Shown here piece after piece: positions 24,559-33,610 of a stretch of DNA of 64,000 nt (position 1 is its first letter; every line of letters starts with the position of its first letter). The notes beneath the pieces were generated by a model. That model was not told the DNA's origin, made no database searches, and saw nothing but the letters and a program-made list of their open reading frames with translations. The stretch comes from Janibacter indicus (lineage in GTDB: Bacteria; Actinomycetota; Actinomycetes; Actinomycetales; Dermatophilaceae), in assembly GCF_900176385.1 (NCBI RefSeq), contig NZ_FWXN01000011.1, forward strand, positions 1-64,000. Reading direction: 5' to 3'. The translations under genes and the position numbers were made by a program.

Positions 24559-25407
24559 ATGATCCGTTTTGAGAACGTCACCAAGAGATATCCCAACCAG
24601 AGCCACCCCGCTCTCGACGGGATCGACCTCAACATCGACCGCGGTGAGTTCGTCTTCATCGTCGGCGCCAGCGGCTCCGGCAAGTCCACCCTGGTGCGCC
24701 TGACAATCCGCGAGGAGGTCGTCAGCTCCGGCCGGCTGCTCGTCGGCGGCCACGACCTGCGCAAGATGCCGCAGCGCAAGGTGCCGCAGCTGCGCCGCCA
24801 GGTGGGCACGATCTTCCAGGACTTCCGGCTGCTGCCCAACAAGACGGTCCAGCAAAACGTCGCCTACGCGCTGCAGGTCATCGGCCGGCCCCGCCGCGCG
24901 ATCCGGGCGCTCGTGCCCGAGACCCTCGAGCTCGTCGGCCTCGCGGGCATGGAGAAGCGGATGCCCCACGAGCTCTCCGGCGGTGAGCAGCAGCGCGTGG
25001 CCATCGCCCGCGCGGTCGTCAACAAGCCGCCGGTGCTCCTCGCCGACGAGCCCACCGGCAACCTCGACCCGGCCACGAGTCTGGACATCGTCCAGCTGCT
25101 GCGCCGCATCCACGACTCCGGCACGACGATCGTCATGGCCACCCACGACAACGTCATCGTCGACGAGATGCGCAAGCGCGTCGTCGAGCTCGAGGACGGC
25201 GTGATCATCCGCGACGAGGAGGGCGGCAGCTACGTGCCCAAGGCCGTCGACTCCCGCGACCGCGACGAGCGCGAGGCCGACCGGGCCCACGACGACCACG
25301 ACGACGACCACGACGACGGGGCGCTGGCGCCCCAGGAGGACCGACCGATCGGCGAGGTGCACGCCCTGGACGACTGGGACGACGACGCGGAGGACCTGCT
25401 GCGATGA
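24559..25407 (+). CDS. ftsE: Cell division ATP-binding protein FtsE
   Basis: ABC-type ATPase that with FtsX activates peptidoglycan hydrolases at the septum. Walker A is GASGSGKST, the signature [14 protein letters not shown], Walker [13 protein letters not shown], and the switch His follows in ATHDN. The core corresponds to the usual 220-230 residues; about 50 extra C-terminal residues are Asp/His-rich ([11 protein letters not shown] near residues 245-255) and unusual. Start ATG 24559. The stop overlaps the ftsX start (ATGA). Confidence 0.95.
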   Translation: MIRFENVTKRYPNQSHPALDGIDLNIDRGEFVFIVGASGSGKSTLVRLTIREEVVSSGRLLVGGHDLRKMPQRKVPQLRRQVGTIFQDFRLLPNKTVQQNVAYALQVIGRPRRAIRALVPETLELVGLAGMEKRMPHELSGGEQQRVAIARAVVNKPPVLLADEPTGNLDPATSLDIVQLLRRIHDSGTTIVMATHDNVIVDEMRKRVVELEDGVIIRDEEGGSYVPKAVDSRDRDEREADRAHDDHDDDHDDGALAPQEDRPIGEVHALDDWDDDAEDLLR

Positions 25408-26309
25408 AGCCGTCTGTCTTCGCCGACGCCTGGGAGGGCCTGCGGCGCAACAAGTCGATCGCCGTCTCGGTCATCCTCGTGACGATGATCTCGCTCTACC
25501 TGCTCGGCGTCGGCCTGCTCGCGCAGCGCCAGGTCGACCAGATGAAGGGCTACTGGTACGACCGCGTCCAGGTCTCCATCTACATGTGCACCGACACCTC
25601 GGCCCAGCCCAACTGCTCCACGGGGGCGGCGACGCAGGACCAGCGCGAGTCCGTGGCCGCCCAGCTCGAGGAGATGGAGCCGCTCGTCAAGGACGTCTAC
25701 TGGGAGTCCGAGGAGGAGGCGTACTCGCGCTTCAAGCAGGACTACAAGAACTCCCCGCTCGCCGGGCACATCCGGGTCGGGGACATCCCGCCGAGCTACC
25801 GCGTGCAGCTGTCCGACCCGGAGGAGTTCGAGACCGTCGCCTCCGCCTTCGAGGGAGCGCCGGGCGTGGCCAGCGTGCCCAACCTGCGCGAGGTCTTCTC
25901 CCCGCTCTTCCGCGCGATCAACATCATCACCGCGGTGATGGTCGGGCTGGCCGCGCTCACCCTCGTCTCGGCGGTGCTGCTCATGGCGACGACGATCCGG
26001 CAGGCGGCCTTCACCCGCCGCCGTGAGATCGCGATCATGAAGCTCGTCGGCGCGTCCAACCGCACGATTCGCACCCCCTTCATCATCGAGACGGTCGCCT
26101 CCGGGCTGATCGGGGCGCTGATGGCGATCGGCCTGCTGTGGGTGTCCGCCTGGGCGCTCTTCGACAGATATCTCCTGCAGGAAAACTCGGGGACGGCCTT
26201 CATCTCGTCCAACGACGTGTGGGTCATCGCACCCTTCCTGCTCGTCGGCGTCGTCGTGCTCGCCATCGGGACCTCGACGGTGACCCTGTGGCGCTACCTG
26301 CGGGTGTGA
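25404..26309 (+). CDS. ftsX: Cell division protein FtsX
   Basis: Integral membrane partner of FtsE, 301 residues. Four hydrophobic segments are visible: near residues 22-42, 175-198, 224-250 and 270-292. The large extracytoplasmic loop between the first two (with CTDTSAQPNCST, possibly a disulphide) is the part that contacts the hydrolase. The cytoplasmic FtsX motif MKLVGASNRTIRTPFIIE is present. It is followed by an M23-type coiled-coil hydrolase, the expected client. Confidence 0.95.
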   Translation: MKPSVFADAWEGLRRNKSIAVSVILVTMISLYLLGVGLLAQRQVDQMKGYWYDRVQVSIYMCTDTSAQPNCSTGAATQDQRESVAAQLEEMEPLVKDVYWESEEEAYSRFKQDYKNSPLAGHIRVGDIPPSYRVQLSDPEEFETVASAFEGAPGVASVPNLREVFSPLFRAINIITAVMVGLAALTLVSAVLLMATTIRQAAFTRRREIAIMKLVGASNRTIRTPFIIETVASGLIGALMAIGLLWVSAWALFDRYLLQENSGTAFISSNDVWVIAPFLLVGVVVLAIGTSTVTLWRYLRV

Positions 26310-26376
26310 TGCGCGGCCACGCCGAGCGGCGCAGGGTCCTGTTCACCGGCCCCCCTCGGGTCTACCGTTGAGCGCG

Positions 26377-27759
26377 ATGCCCCGCCCAGCCCGTCCCCTC
26401 GCCACCCGACGCGCCCGTGCCCTCACCGGTGCGGCCCTGTCGGTGTGCCTGCTCACCGGAGCCGGCTACGCCTTCGCCGCCGACCCCGACCCGCAGCAGG
26501 AGAAGGACCGCGTCGACGGCCAGCTCTCCGACGCCCAGGGCGACCTGCACGAGACGTCCAAGGACCTGCTCGACGCCTACACCAAGCTCAAGTCCACCCG
26601 CTCGAAGCTCCCCGGCGCCCGCAGCGCGGCGAAGTCGGCCGAGCAGGCGGAGACGACGGCCAAGGGCGAGTACGACGACGCGGTCGCGGCCTACGACCTG
26701 GCCAAGGCCAACGAGGACAAGGCCGAGCGGGACCTGAAGTCGACGAGCTCGAAGATCACGACCTCGCGCCGAGCCGTCGCCAGCTTCGCCGGGCAGGTCT
26801 ACCAGCAGCAGGGCATGGGCAGCATGTCCGTGGCCGTCGGCAGCGAGGACCCCGGCGCCTTCGTCGACAAGATGATCATGGCCGAGTCGGTCGGCGACTC
26901 GCAGAGCTCGGCGCTCGAGGAGCTGAGCACCTCGCGGGCCAACCTCGTCTCCACGGGCGACAAGCTGAGCGCCCTGCGCAAGAAGACCAGCGACGCCAAG
27001 GCGACCAAGGAGACCAAGCTCGCCGCGGCCCGCACCGCCAGCGACAAGGCCGACCGCACCCAACGCAGCCTCGAGACCCTCGAGAGCGACCAGACGACCC
27101 AGGCCGCCGACCTGCGCGCGGCCAAGCGCGAGGACCAGAAGAAGGTCGACGGACTGCAGGCCGAGTCCGACAAGCTGACCAAGATCCTCGAGGAGCGGGC
27201 CCGCAAGGCGCGCATCCGCGAGGCCGAGATCCGCAAGGCGCGCGAAGAGCAGGCGGCCCGCGAGGCCGACGCCCGGCGTCGCGCCCAGCAGTCGACCTCG
27301 AGCGACGACACCGGGTCGGCCGCGCCGGCCGACCCCAACCCGCCGGCCCCGACGAGCAGCGGCGTCCTGCAGGCCCCCAGCAATGCGCCGGTCAGCTCCG
27401 AGTTCGGCCTGCGCTTCCACCCGATCCACCAGACGTGGCGGCTGCACGCCGGGCGCGACTACGCCGGCGCCTGCGGGTCCCCGGTCTACGCCGCAACGGA
27501 CGGCACGGTCATCGCGGCCAAACCACCGAGCTCGACCGGTGGCTACGGCAACCAGATCGTCATCGACCACGGCATCAAGCGCGGCTCCTCGCTCGCGACG
27601 ACCTACAACCACCTGCAGTCCTTCGCGGTCCGCAGCGGTCACGTCAGTCGCGGTCAGGTCATCGGCTACGTCGGCACGACCGGCACGTCAACCGGCTGCC
27701 ACCTGCACTTCGAGACCCGGGCCAACGGCACCCCGGTCGACCCTCGCGGCTGGCTCTGA
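26377..27759 (+). CDS. Secreted M23 peptidase with coiled coil (EnvC-like FtsEX client)
   Basis: A 460-residue secreted protein. A signal peptide (residues 1-35) ends near AGYAFAADP. A long Ala/Lys/Glu/Asp coiled coil spans about 40-310, followed by a Pro/Ala linker and an M23 lysostaphin-type domain at about 335-460. Zinc-binding and catalytic motifs are visible: HAGRDYAGACGS and CHLHFE. In EnvC-like proteins the coiled coil docks on FtsX and the M23 domain cleaves peptidoglycan crosslinks or activates an amidase. ATG 26377 is chosen over the upstream TTG at 26368. Confidence 0.85.
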   Translation: MPRPARPLATRRARALTGAALSVCLLTGAGYAFAADPDPQQEKDRVDGQLSDAQGDLHETSKDLLDAYTKLKSTRSKLPGARSAAKSAEQAETTAKGEYDDAVAAYDLAKANEDKAERDLKSTSSKITTSRRAVASFAGQVYQQQGMGSMSVAVGSEDPGAFVDKMIMAESVGDSQSSALEELSTSRANLVSTGDKLSALRKKTSDAKATKETKLAAARTASDKADRTQRSLETLESDQTTQAADLRAAKREDQKKVDGLQAESDKLTKILEERARKARIREAEIRKAREEQAAREADARRRAQQSTSSDDTGSAAPADPNPPAPTSSGVLQAPSNAPVSSEFGLRFHPIHQTWRLHAGRDYAGACGSPVYAATDGTVIAAKPPSSTGGYGNQIVIDHGIKRGSSLATTYNHLQSFAVRSGHVSRGQVIGYVGTTGTSTGCHLHFETRANGTPVDPRGWL

Positions 27760-27851
27760 CCTCCCTTCGGGCACAAAACCGGTGGCGATCCGGTTGTCCC
27801 CTCGGGGTAGCGTGACCCCTCGACCACCACGAGCAGCGAAGGGGGAGACCC

Positions 27852-28334
27852 ATGGCCAAGAAGACCGAGACGGGTGAGCTCGTCGTCGCACGCAACCGCA
27901 AGGCGCGTCACGACTACCTCATCGAGGACACCTACGAGGCCGGCATCGCGCTCATGGGCACCGAGGTCAAGGCGCTGCGCATGGGGCGGGCCAGCCTGAT
28001 CGACGGCTACGCGATCTTCTACGGCGACGAGCTGTGGCTCGAGGGCGTGCACATCCCCGAGTACGTCCAGGGCACGTGGACCAACCACACGCCGCGCCGA
28101 CGCCGCAAGTTGCTGCTGCACCGCGCCGAGCTCGACAAGATCATGGTCAAGGCGCAGGGGAGCGGTCGGACCATCGTGCCGCTGTCGCTGTACTTCAAGA
28201 ACGGCCGGGTCAAGGTCGAGATCGCCTTGGCGACGGGCAAGAAGGCCTACGACAAGCGGCACACGCTGCGCGAGCGGCAGGACCGGCGCGAGGCCGAGCG
28301 GGCGATGTCCGACCAGTTCAAGCGGCGGCGCTGA
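27852..28334 (+). CDS. smpB: SsrA-binding protein SmpB
   Basis: Binds tmRNA and brings it to stalled ribosomes. The 160-residue protein has the OB-fold motifs [26 protein letters not shown] (in part) and [13 protein letters not shown], and the basic C-terminal tail ([18 protein letters not shown]) that enters the mRNA channel. Start ATG 27852, with the ribosome site GAAGGGGGAG at 27838-27847. It lies 222 bases upstream of the tmRNA gene, the usual order. Confidence 0.95.
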   Translation: MAKKTETGELVVARNRKARHDYLIEDTYEAGIALMGTEVKALRMGRASLIDGYAIFYGDELWLEGVHIPEYVQGTWTNHTPRRRRKLLLHRAELDKIMVKAQGSGRTIVPLSLYFKNGRVKVEIALATGKKAYDKRHTLRERQDRREAERAMSDQFKRRR

Positions 28335-28395
28335 CCCGCGACGTGGGTCGAGGAGCGACGAAGGAGCCTCGAGACCTGGGTGTCGAGGCTCGCTG

Positions 28396-28474
28396 GCGCT
28401 CGCACCTCCACCAGCGGGGTGGGGGCGCTCGCAGATCCACCAGCGGGGTGGGGGCGCTCGCACCTCCACCAGCG
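28396..28474 (+). repeat. 29-bp tandem repeat between smpB and ssrA
   Basis: The unit GCGCTCGCACCTCCACCAGC plus GGGGTGGGG repeats at 28396, 28425 and 28454, about 2.7 copies with two substitutions in the middle one (GA for CC). Within the unit CCACC/GGTGG can pair. The interval 28335-28556 shows no gene; the tmRNA promoter must lie between 28475 and 28556. Confidence 0.8.
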
Positions 28475-28556
28475 AGACGGGAATGTGTTTGGCCCCGGCC
28501 GCCGTTGAGTCCATACTGAGTGACCACAACTGAACAGCGTGACGTGTCCATCCCAT

Positions 28557-28923
28557 GGGGGTGATCGGTTTCGACACTGGCCGGTCCTTCAGGGGAAGCG
28601 GGTCGAGGATGCACGGTCATCTCGTCAACGCCCCGTGCAAACCCAATAGGTGCCAATTCCAAGCGCACCGACTTCGCCCTCGCCGCCTGAGCGAGCCCGA
28701 AGTCCGTTGGCCTAGGTGTGATCTCGACCTAGATCCCAGCGTCAGCTAGAGATCTTGCTGCAGTGCCATGTCGCGGGGCACTGCGGGACTGCTACGCGAC
28801 TGGGCCTGTCGGGGAACGTGTGCGCGCGAGCCCCGGGGCCGAGAAAATCCATAGCGCACTGCACCCGGAGAAGCCCTGATTGTCTGCCAGTGGACGCGGG
28901 TTCGATTCCCGCCACCTCCACCA
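28557..28923 (+). ncRNA. ssrA: Transfer-messenger RNA
   Basis: Rescues stalled ribosomes and tags the nascent peptide for proteolysis. The 5' end GGGGGTGATCGGTTTCGAC pairs with the 3' end CACCTCC before ACCA (28920-28923, CCA encoded). The T arm GCGGGTTCGATTCCCGC is at 28897-28913. The tag frame starts with resume codon GCC at 28652 and reads ANSKRTDFALAA, stop TGA 28688-28690. Length is about 367 nt, normal for one-piece tmRNA. smpB lies upstream. Confidence 0.95.
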
Positions 28924-28944
28924 TCTTGGGCACGTCACGCACCC

Positions 28945-28975
28945 CTTCGAGACGCTTGCAGAGCAAGCTCCTCAG
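28945..28975 (+). repeat. REP-like repeat after ssrA
   Basis: The sequence with TTCGAGACGCTTGCAGAGC and AAGCTCCTCAG matches the repeat cluster at 16474 with a few changes. It lies in the spacer after tmRNA, a common site for such elements. A related degenerate form (CGAGGCTCGCTGGCGCTCGC) is at 28384-28403, and another at about 62217-62245. Confidence 0.6.
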
Positions 28976-29012
28976 GGAACGTTGGGAAGCCGCCCTGAGG
29001 GACGGCGCATGA

Positions 29013-29045
29013 CGAAGGGCGGGACCGTCACGGTCCCGCCCTTCG
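29013..29045. terminator. Bidirectional hairpin terminator
   Basis: A perfect 15-bp inverted repeat (CGAAGGGCGGGACCG at 29013-29027, its complement at 29031-29045) with a 3-base loop. It separates tmRNA on the plus strand from the CsbD gene on the minus strand. No T run follows, as often in high-GC actinobacteria. Confidence 0.75.
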
Positions 29046-29065
29046 CCATGTCCGTGGTCAGCGGG

Positions 29066-29236
29066 TCACTTGAAGGCGTCCTTGACCTTTTCGCCGGCGG
29101 CCTTGAGGTCGCCCTTGGTCTCCTGGACCTGGCCCTCGGCCTGCAGGTCCTCGTTGTCGGTGGCGTCGCCGGCCGCGCCCTTGGCCTTGCCGACGAGCTG
29201 GTCCTTGGCGTTGTCGATCTTGTCGCCGATGCCCAT
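29066..29236 (-). CDS. CsbD family stress protein
   Basis: A 56-residue, highly charged protein (MGIGDKIDNAKDQLVGKAKGAAGDATDNEDLQ...). It has the CsbD pattern of NAKDQLVGKAKGAAG followed by LQAEGQVQETKGDLKAAGEKVKDAF. CsbD-like proteins are induced by general stress; their molecular role is not known. The start at 29236 is chosen because AGGAGG sits just upstream (29241-29246 on the plus strand). A longer frame starting at 29296 lacks such a site. Confidence 0.85.
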   Translation of the reverse strand: MGIGDKIDNAKDQLVGKAKGAAGDATDNEDLQAEGQVQETKGDLKAAGEKVKDAFK

Positions 29237-29335
29237 GAATCCTCCTGATGTGGTGGGTGGTCCTCCACGCAACCACAGGATCCGGGTGCGCGCCACCCCC
29301 TTCGGTCTGCTGCCGAAGGTCGGGTGCGCCTGCGC

Positions 29336-29710
29336 TCAGCCCTGCGAGGTCTCGTTGGCGGCGACCTGCGCCTTGACTTCGTCCATGTCGACGTCCTGGA
29401 CGGCATCGAGGAGCTGGTCGAACTGCGCCTTGGGCAGCGCCCCGGCGCTCTGGTGCAGCAGGATGCCGTCGCGGAAGGCCATGAGGGTCGGCACGGACGA
29501 GACATTGGCCATCGACGCCAGCTCCGGGTTGTCGTCGATGTCGACCTTGCCGAAGGTGATGTCGTCCCGGGCGTCCGCCGCCGCCTCGAAGACCGGGGCG
29601 AACTGACGGCACGGGCCGCACCAGCTCGCCCAGAAGTCGACGATGACCGTTCCCTCGCCGGTGACGGCGGAGCGGAAGCTCTCGAGATCGAGTTCGGTGA
29701 TCTTGCTCAT
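29336..29710 (-). CDS. trxA: Thioredoxin
   Basis: A 124-residue thioredoxin, about 15 residues longer than the core fold at its C-terminus (DAVQDVDMDEVKAQVAANETSQG). The redox site is WCGPC in FWASWCGPCRQFAPVF, with the cis-Pro in SSVPTLM. It reduces disulphides in the cytoplasm. Start ATG at 29710 gives the usual short N-terminus (MSKITELDLESF). The next gene is divergent, so 29711-29771 must hold the promoter. Confidence 0.9.
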   Translation of the reverse strand: MSKITELDLESFRSAVTGEGTVIVDFWASWCGPCRQFAPVFEAAADARDDITFGKVDIDDNPELASMANVSSVPTLMAFRDGILLHQSAGALPKAQFDQLLDAVQDVDMDEVKAQVAANETSQG

Positions 29711-29771
29711 GACCTCAACTGTAGGCCGGACCGGCCTGGGGGTGGTGCCGGTGGTGTGCTGTGCTGTCACG

Positions 29772-30143
29772 GTGACCCCCTCGACACCTCGGCGACATCT
29801 CGTCACCGCAGCGGTGGCGCTGGCCGTCGTGGTGCAGGCCGTCGTGCTCTACGCACCCGAGGCGCCCGGCCCGCCATCCCCGATACCGCACGGGGACAAG
29901 GCGGTTCACGCGATGGTCTTCGCCCTGCCGGTCCTCGTCGCAGGTCTCGGGCGAAGGGGGTGGTGGCCCGTTGTCGTGGCGCTCTGCGCCGTCCACGCCC
30001 CTGTGAGCGAAATCATCCAGCACACCGCCCTCGCGCAGCGCTCGGGCGACCCGTGGGACGTCGCCGCCGACCTCGCCGGGACCGCGATGGCCGCAATAGG
30101 GGTACTATTTGTGGTTCGGCGCCCACGACGTCGCCGACCATAG
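29772..30143 (+). CDS. VanZ-like small membrane protein
   Basis: A 123-residue protein with four hydrophobic segments and the VanZ-like pattern HGDKAVHAMVFALPVL and SEIIQ, ...GDPWDVAADLAGTAMAAIG. The family's function is mostly unknown; VanZ itself affects teicoplanin resistance. GTG 29772 gives a sensible short N-terminus before the first helix; longer starts run into the thioredoxin promoter region. Confidence 0.7.
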   Translation: MTPSTPRRHLVTAAVALAVVVQAVVLYAPEAPGPPSPIPHGDKAVHAMVFALPVLVAGLGRRGWWPVVVALCAVHAPVSEIIQHTALAQRSGDPWDVAADLAGTAMAAIGVLFVVRRPRRRRP

Positions 30144-30233
30144 AAGCTCGCACGATCGCCTCGACCTCTGCTGTGTCGACCCGCGCCGGAGTTGCGGGTT
30201 TACCCATCACACACAGACCGAGAGAGTCGACCC

Positions 30234-32039
30234 GTGCCTGCGAAGAAAAAAGCCCGCTGGACCACCGCCCAGAAGAACGCCGCCAAGAAGAAGGCCGTGA
30301 CCAAGGGTCCGAAGAAGCCCTATCACCGCGGCCAGGCCCCTCGGGGCAAGGACCGCTGGCGCGACCGCGACGACGTGCCCGCCGGCGACCGCCCCAAGCG
30401 CGTGCGACGCGACGGGACCGAGGACCGCGGCCAGCGGACCTGGGAGCGGCGTGAGGACCGCGGCGGGCGACCGCGCCGAGACGACCGCTCCGACGAGCGG
30501 GGTGGCTACCAGCGCCGCGACGACCGAGGCGACCGTCGCCGTGGCGCGAAGCCGCGCTTCGAGCGCGAGCAGCAGCGGCGCGGCTGCGCCCCTCGGACCG
30601 AGCAGGTCGAGGACCCGGACGTGCTGCGTCAGGAGGCGGACACCTGGACGTCGTCCGCCCGCACCTCGCTGACCGGCCCCGTCGAGGTCGCCGAGGACAA
30701 CGGCTTCGCCGCACTCGGGCTGCCCGAGGTCCTCGTGGAGCGGCTCGCCCGCGATGCCATCACCACCCCCTTCGCCATCCAGGCCGCTGCGATCCCCGAT
30801 GCCCTCGCGGGCAAGGACGTGCTCGGCCGCGGTCAGACCGGATCGGGCAAGACGCTCGCCTTCGGCCTGCCGATGCTCGCCCGTCTCGCCGGCGGCCGTG
30901 CGCGCAGCCGCAAGCCACGTGGTCTGGTCCTCGTGCCGACCCGTGAGCTCGCCATGCAGGTGAGCGACTCGCTCGAGCCGCTCGTGCACGTGAGCGGTCT
31001 GCGGATCAAGCTCGTCGCCGGTGGACTGTCCTACACGGGTCAGACCGCGGCCCTCGACAAGGGCGTGGACGTCCTCATCGCGACGCCGGGGCGTCTGGTC
31101 GACCTGCTCGACCGGGGCGCCCTGACGCTCGACGAGGTCGAGGTCGCCGTCCTCGACGAGGCCGACCACATGGCCGACATGGGCTTCCTGCCCGACGTCA
31201 CCCGCATCCTCGACGACTGCGCCGACGGCGGGCAGCGCCTGCTCTTCTCCGCGACGCTCGACCGCGGGGTCGGTGACCTCGTCGACCGCTACATGAGCGA
31301 CCCGGTGACCCACAGCACCGACGAGGCCGCCGCGAGCGTCTCGACGATGGACCACCACCTGCTGCTCATCGAGCCCAACATCAAGAAGCAGATCACCGCC
31401 CGGATCGCCTCGCGGCCCGGCCGCACCGTGATCTTCGCCCGCACCAAGCTCGGCTGCGAGCGGATCGCCGGCGAGCTGCGCGACGCCGGCGTAGCGGCCG
31501 CGCCGCTGCACGGCGGGCTGACCCAGTCCGCCCGCAACAAGACGATCGGCGCCTTCCGCAGCGGCACCCTGCCGGTGCTCGTCGCCACCGACGTCGCCGC
31601 GCGCGGCATCCACGTCGACAACGTCTCACTCGTCATGCAGGTCGACCCCCCGGGCGACCACAAGGACTACCTGCACCGGGCGGGCCGCACGGCGCGCGCC
31701 GGGGAGGCAGGCGTCGTCGTCACGCTCGTCCTGCCGCACCAGCGCAAGGAGGTCACCCGGATGGCCGACCAGGCCGGCATCGAGGCGCGTCCGACCAAGA
31801 CCGCGCTCGACGACGAGGTCCTCACGGCCATGGGCGCCACCGAGCCGAGCGGCGAGCCGATCTCCGACGCGGACTTCCGCAAGCTCGTCGACCCCCGACC
31901 GGCCCGCCGACACTCCGGCACCCGCGGACCGCGCGGAGCCCGGGAGCACCGCGGCGGCGGTCGTGGTGGTCGCGGTGCCAGTGGTGGCGGCGGCCGTGGC
32001 GGTCGACAGGGTGGTTACCGGGGTCGCCCGCGCGACTAG
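30234..32039 (+). CDS. DEAD-box RNA helicase
   Basis: A 601-residue ATP-dependent RNA helicase. After a basic, Arg/Asp/Gly-rich extension (residues 1-150), the core shows the Q motif region (FAIQAAAIPDALAGKD), motif I GRGQTGSGKT, PTRELAMQ, DEAD in VLDEADHMADMGF, SAT in FSATLDRG, and the C-terminal motifs ATDVAARGIH and HRAGRTARAG. The tail is Gly/Arg-rich (RGGRGASGGGG...), probably RNA-binding, as in RhlE/CsdA-like proteins of actinobacteria. GTG 30234 is preferred because the basic segment starts there; likely roles are rRNA maturation or cold adaptation. Confidence 0.9.
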   Translation: MPAKKKARWTTAQKNAAKKKAVTKGPKKPYHRGQAPRGKDRWRDRDDVPAGDRPKRVRRDGTEDRGQRTWERREDRGGRPRRDDRSDERGGYQRRDDRGDRRRGAKPRFEREQQRRGCAPRTEQVEDPDVLRQEADTWTSSARTSLTGPVEVAEDNGFAALGLPEVLVERLARDAITTPFAIQAAAIPDALAGKDVLGRGQTGSGKTLAFGLPMLARLAGGRARSRKPRGLVLVPTRELAMQVSDSLEPLVHVSGLRIKLVAGGLSYTGQTAALDKGVDVLIATPGRLVDLLDRGALTLDEVEVAVLDEADHMADMGFLPDVTRILDDCADGGQRLLFSATLDRGVGDLVDRYMSDPVTHSTDEAAASVSTMDHHLLLIEPNIKKQITARIASRPGRTVIFARTKLGCERIAGELRDAGVAAAPLHGGLTQSARNKTIGAFRSGTLPVLVATDVAARGIHVDNVSLVMQVDPPGDHKDYLHRAGRTARAGEAGVVVTLVLPHQRKEVTRMADQAGIEARPTKTALDDEVLTAMGATEPSGEPISDADFRKLVDPRPARRHSGTRGPRGAREHRGGGRGGRGASGGGGRGGRQGGYRGRPRD

Positions 32040-32048
32040 GGTCGGAGC

Positions 32049-32606
32049 ATGGACACCTCGCTCGCCGGCAAGCTGCTCGTGGCGACGCCCGACCTGACGG
32101 ACGACCTCTTCGCCCGCAGCGTCGTGCTCGTGCTGCAGCACGACGACGAGACCGCCGAGGGCGTCATCCTCAACCGTCCGCTCGACACCCCGGTCGACGA
32201 CGTCCTGCCCGGCTGGCAGTCGGGTGCCAGCGCGCCGCAGCGGGTCTTCCAAGGTGGCCCCGTCCAGCTCGACTCGGCCATCGGCATCGCCGGGCTCCCG
32301 GGTGACCAGGAGCCCCCGCCGGGGATCAAGCGGCTCTTCGGGGCGATCTCGCTCGTCGACCTCGACTCGCCGCAGGAGATCATCTGGCCCCAGGTGAGCG
32401 CCCTTCGGATCTTCGCCGGCTACTCCGGCTGGAGCGCCGAGCAGCTGGCTGGGGAGCGCTCCCGGGGCGGCTGGTACGTCGTCGACGCCGAGATCGGCGA
32501 CGTCTTCGACGAGGACCCCACGACCCTGTGGCGGCGGGTGCTGCGGCGCCAGGGCGGCTCGCTCGGATGGGTGTCGACCTACCCGGTCGACCCGGACCTC
32601 AACTGA
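32049..32606 (+). CDS. YqgE/AlgH family protein
   Basis: A 185-residue cytosolic protein of the UPF0301 family: TSLAGKLLVATPDLTDDLFARSVVLVLQHDDE (in two parts) and GVILNRPLDTPV, VFQGGPVQ, and FAGYSGWSAEQLAGE. The family's biochemical role is unsettled. It lies 9 bases after the helicase gene and before a DUF3039 gene, an arrangement that suggests cotranscription. Confidence 0.9.
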   Translation: MDTSLAGKLLVATPDLTDDLFARSVVLVLQHDDETAEGVILNRPLDTPVDDVLPGWQSGASAPQRVFQGGPVQLDSAIGIAGLPGDQEPPPGIKRLFGAISLVDLDSPQEIIWPQVSALRIFAGYSGWSAEQLAGERSRGGWYVVDAEIGDVFDEDPTTLWRRVLRRQGGSLGWVSTYPVDPDLN

Positions 32607-32732
32607 CCTCGCGCGGGCGGCTGGCAGCGTTGCTGTCACCTGTCGGCGTTGGCGCCACCCGGTTGCCCGGAGAAGGGGGACCGGGTGACACCAACGCCGT
32701 CAGGCTGACCGGGCGCGTCCTACGATGGAGGC

Positions 32733-33041
32733 ATGAGCACGCCTGCCGACCCCAGCCAGCCCGGAGGCCCGATCGCCGACCCCGGCGGTCCCTCGACGTC
32801 GACCTCGGTCCTCGAGCGGACGGAGCCCACGCCGCAGCTGGCCGAGCCGGGCGACCACGAGCGCTTCAGCCACTACGTGCGCAAGGAGAAGATCCTCGAG
32901 AGCGCTCTCTCGGGGGAGCCGGTCAAGGCGCTGTGCGGCAAGACGTGGGTCCCCGGTCGCGACCCGGAGAAGTTCCCCGTCTGCCCCATCTGCAAGGAGA
33001 TCTACGACGGTCTGCGCGACCCGCAGGACGGAGAGGACTGA
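32733..33041 (+). CDS. DUF3039 family protein
   Basis: A 102-residue protein of an actinobacteria-specific family. The C-terminal half contains HYVRKEKILESALSGEPVKALCGKTWVPGRDPEKFPVCPICKEIYDGL (outlined), with three Cys (C-G-K, C-P-I-C) that could bind a metal ion. The N-terminal 35 residues are Pro/Ser-rich and disordered. Function unknown. Confidence 0.85.
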   Translation: MSTPADPSQPGGPIADPGGPSTSTSVLERTEPTPQLAEPGDHERFSHYVRKEKILESALSGEPVKALCGKTWVPGRDPEKFPVCPICKEIYDGLRDPQDGED

Positions 33042-33049
33042 CCGCCGGA

Positions 33050-33562
33050 GTGGAGTCCTTCTACCGTCAGCTCGACGAGACCACCTTCGACTCCCGCGGC
33101 GACCTGCGGTCGACGCTCGACCACGCCCGGGACGCCGAGGCCTCGCAAGACGCCGCGCACGCCCGAGCCTGGCGGATCACGCGGGCGCACGAGGACTTCC
33201 CGCGCCTCACCGGCGACGCGCCGAGGGCATCGGTGCGGTGCCCGGTGCCACCGACACCTCGTCGCGCTTGGAGCTGCCGGGCATGCACGCCGACGGCTAC
33301 GTGGCGGTCATCGAATGGCGCTTCGTCGAGGGTGGGGTCGGTACCGGCGGCACCGCGACCGCGTGGGGGCGCCAGCTCGTCCCGCTGCTGCCCGACGAGG
33401 AGCCGAGCCCGTGGGAGCGCACGCTCGTGCTCGCCGACTCGGGCGGCGGGATCACCATGACCGTCGACCCGCGACGGCACGGTCCGCACGACGCTCGCCG
33501 ACCATCACGGTGAGATCGGCACCGGCCTGCAGACGATGGTCGCCCAGGACGCGCGGTCCTGA
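33050..33562 (+). pseudogene. Degraded acyl-CoA thioesterase (4HBT_3-like)
   Basis: Parts of one hotdog-fold thioesterase lie in different frames. GTG 33050 starts ESFYRQLDETTFDS, then after missing sequence come AHARAWRITRA and, in the next frame, GYVAVIEWRFVEGG...PLLPDEEPSPWERTLVLADSGGGI. Back in the first frame it ends DGTVRTTLADHHGEIGTGLQ...AQDARS with a stop at 33560. Intact members are about 260 residues; here about 100 are missing in two places. No functional product is expected. Confidence 0.75.
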
Positions 33563-33610
33563 CGGACCGTTTGGGAGGACGTCACCTCGGCGATCTAAGG
33601 TGACCCTGCG

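Noticed and set aside
28396-28474. Possible CRISPR array
   Set aside because: The 29-bp units are directly adjacent with no spacers and no cas genes; it is a simple tandem repeat.
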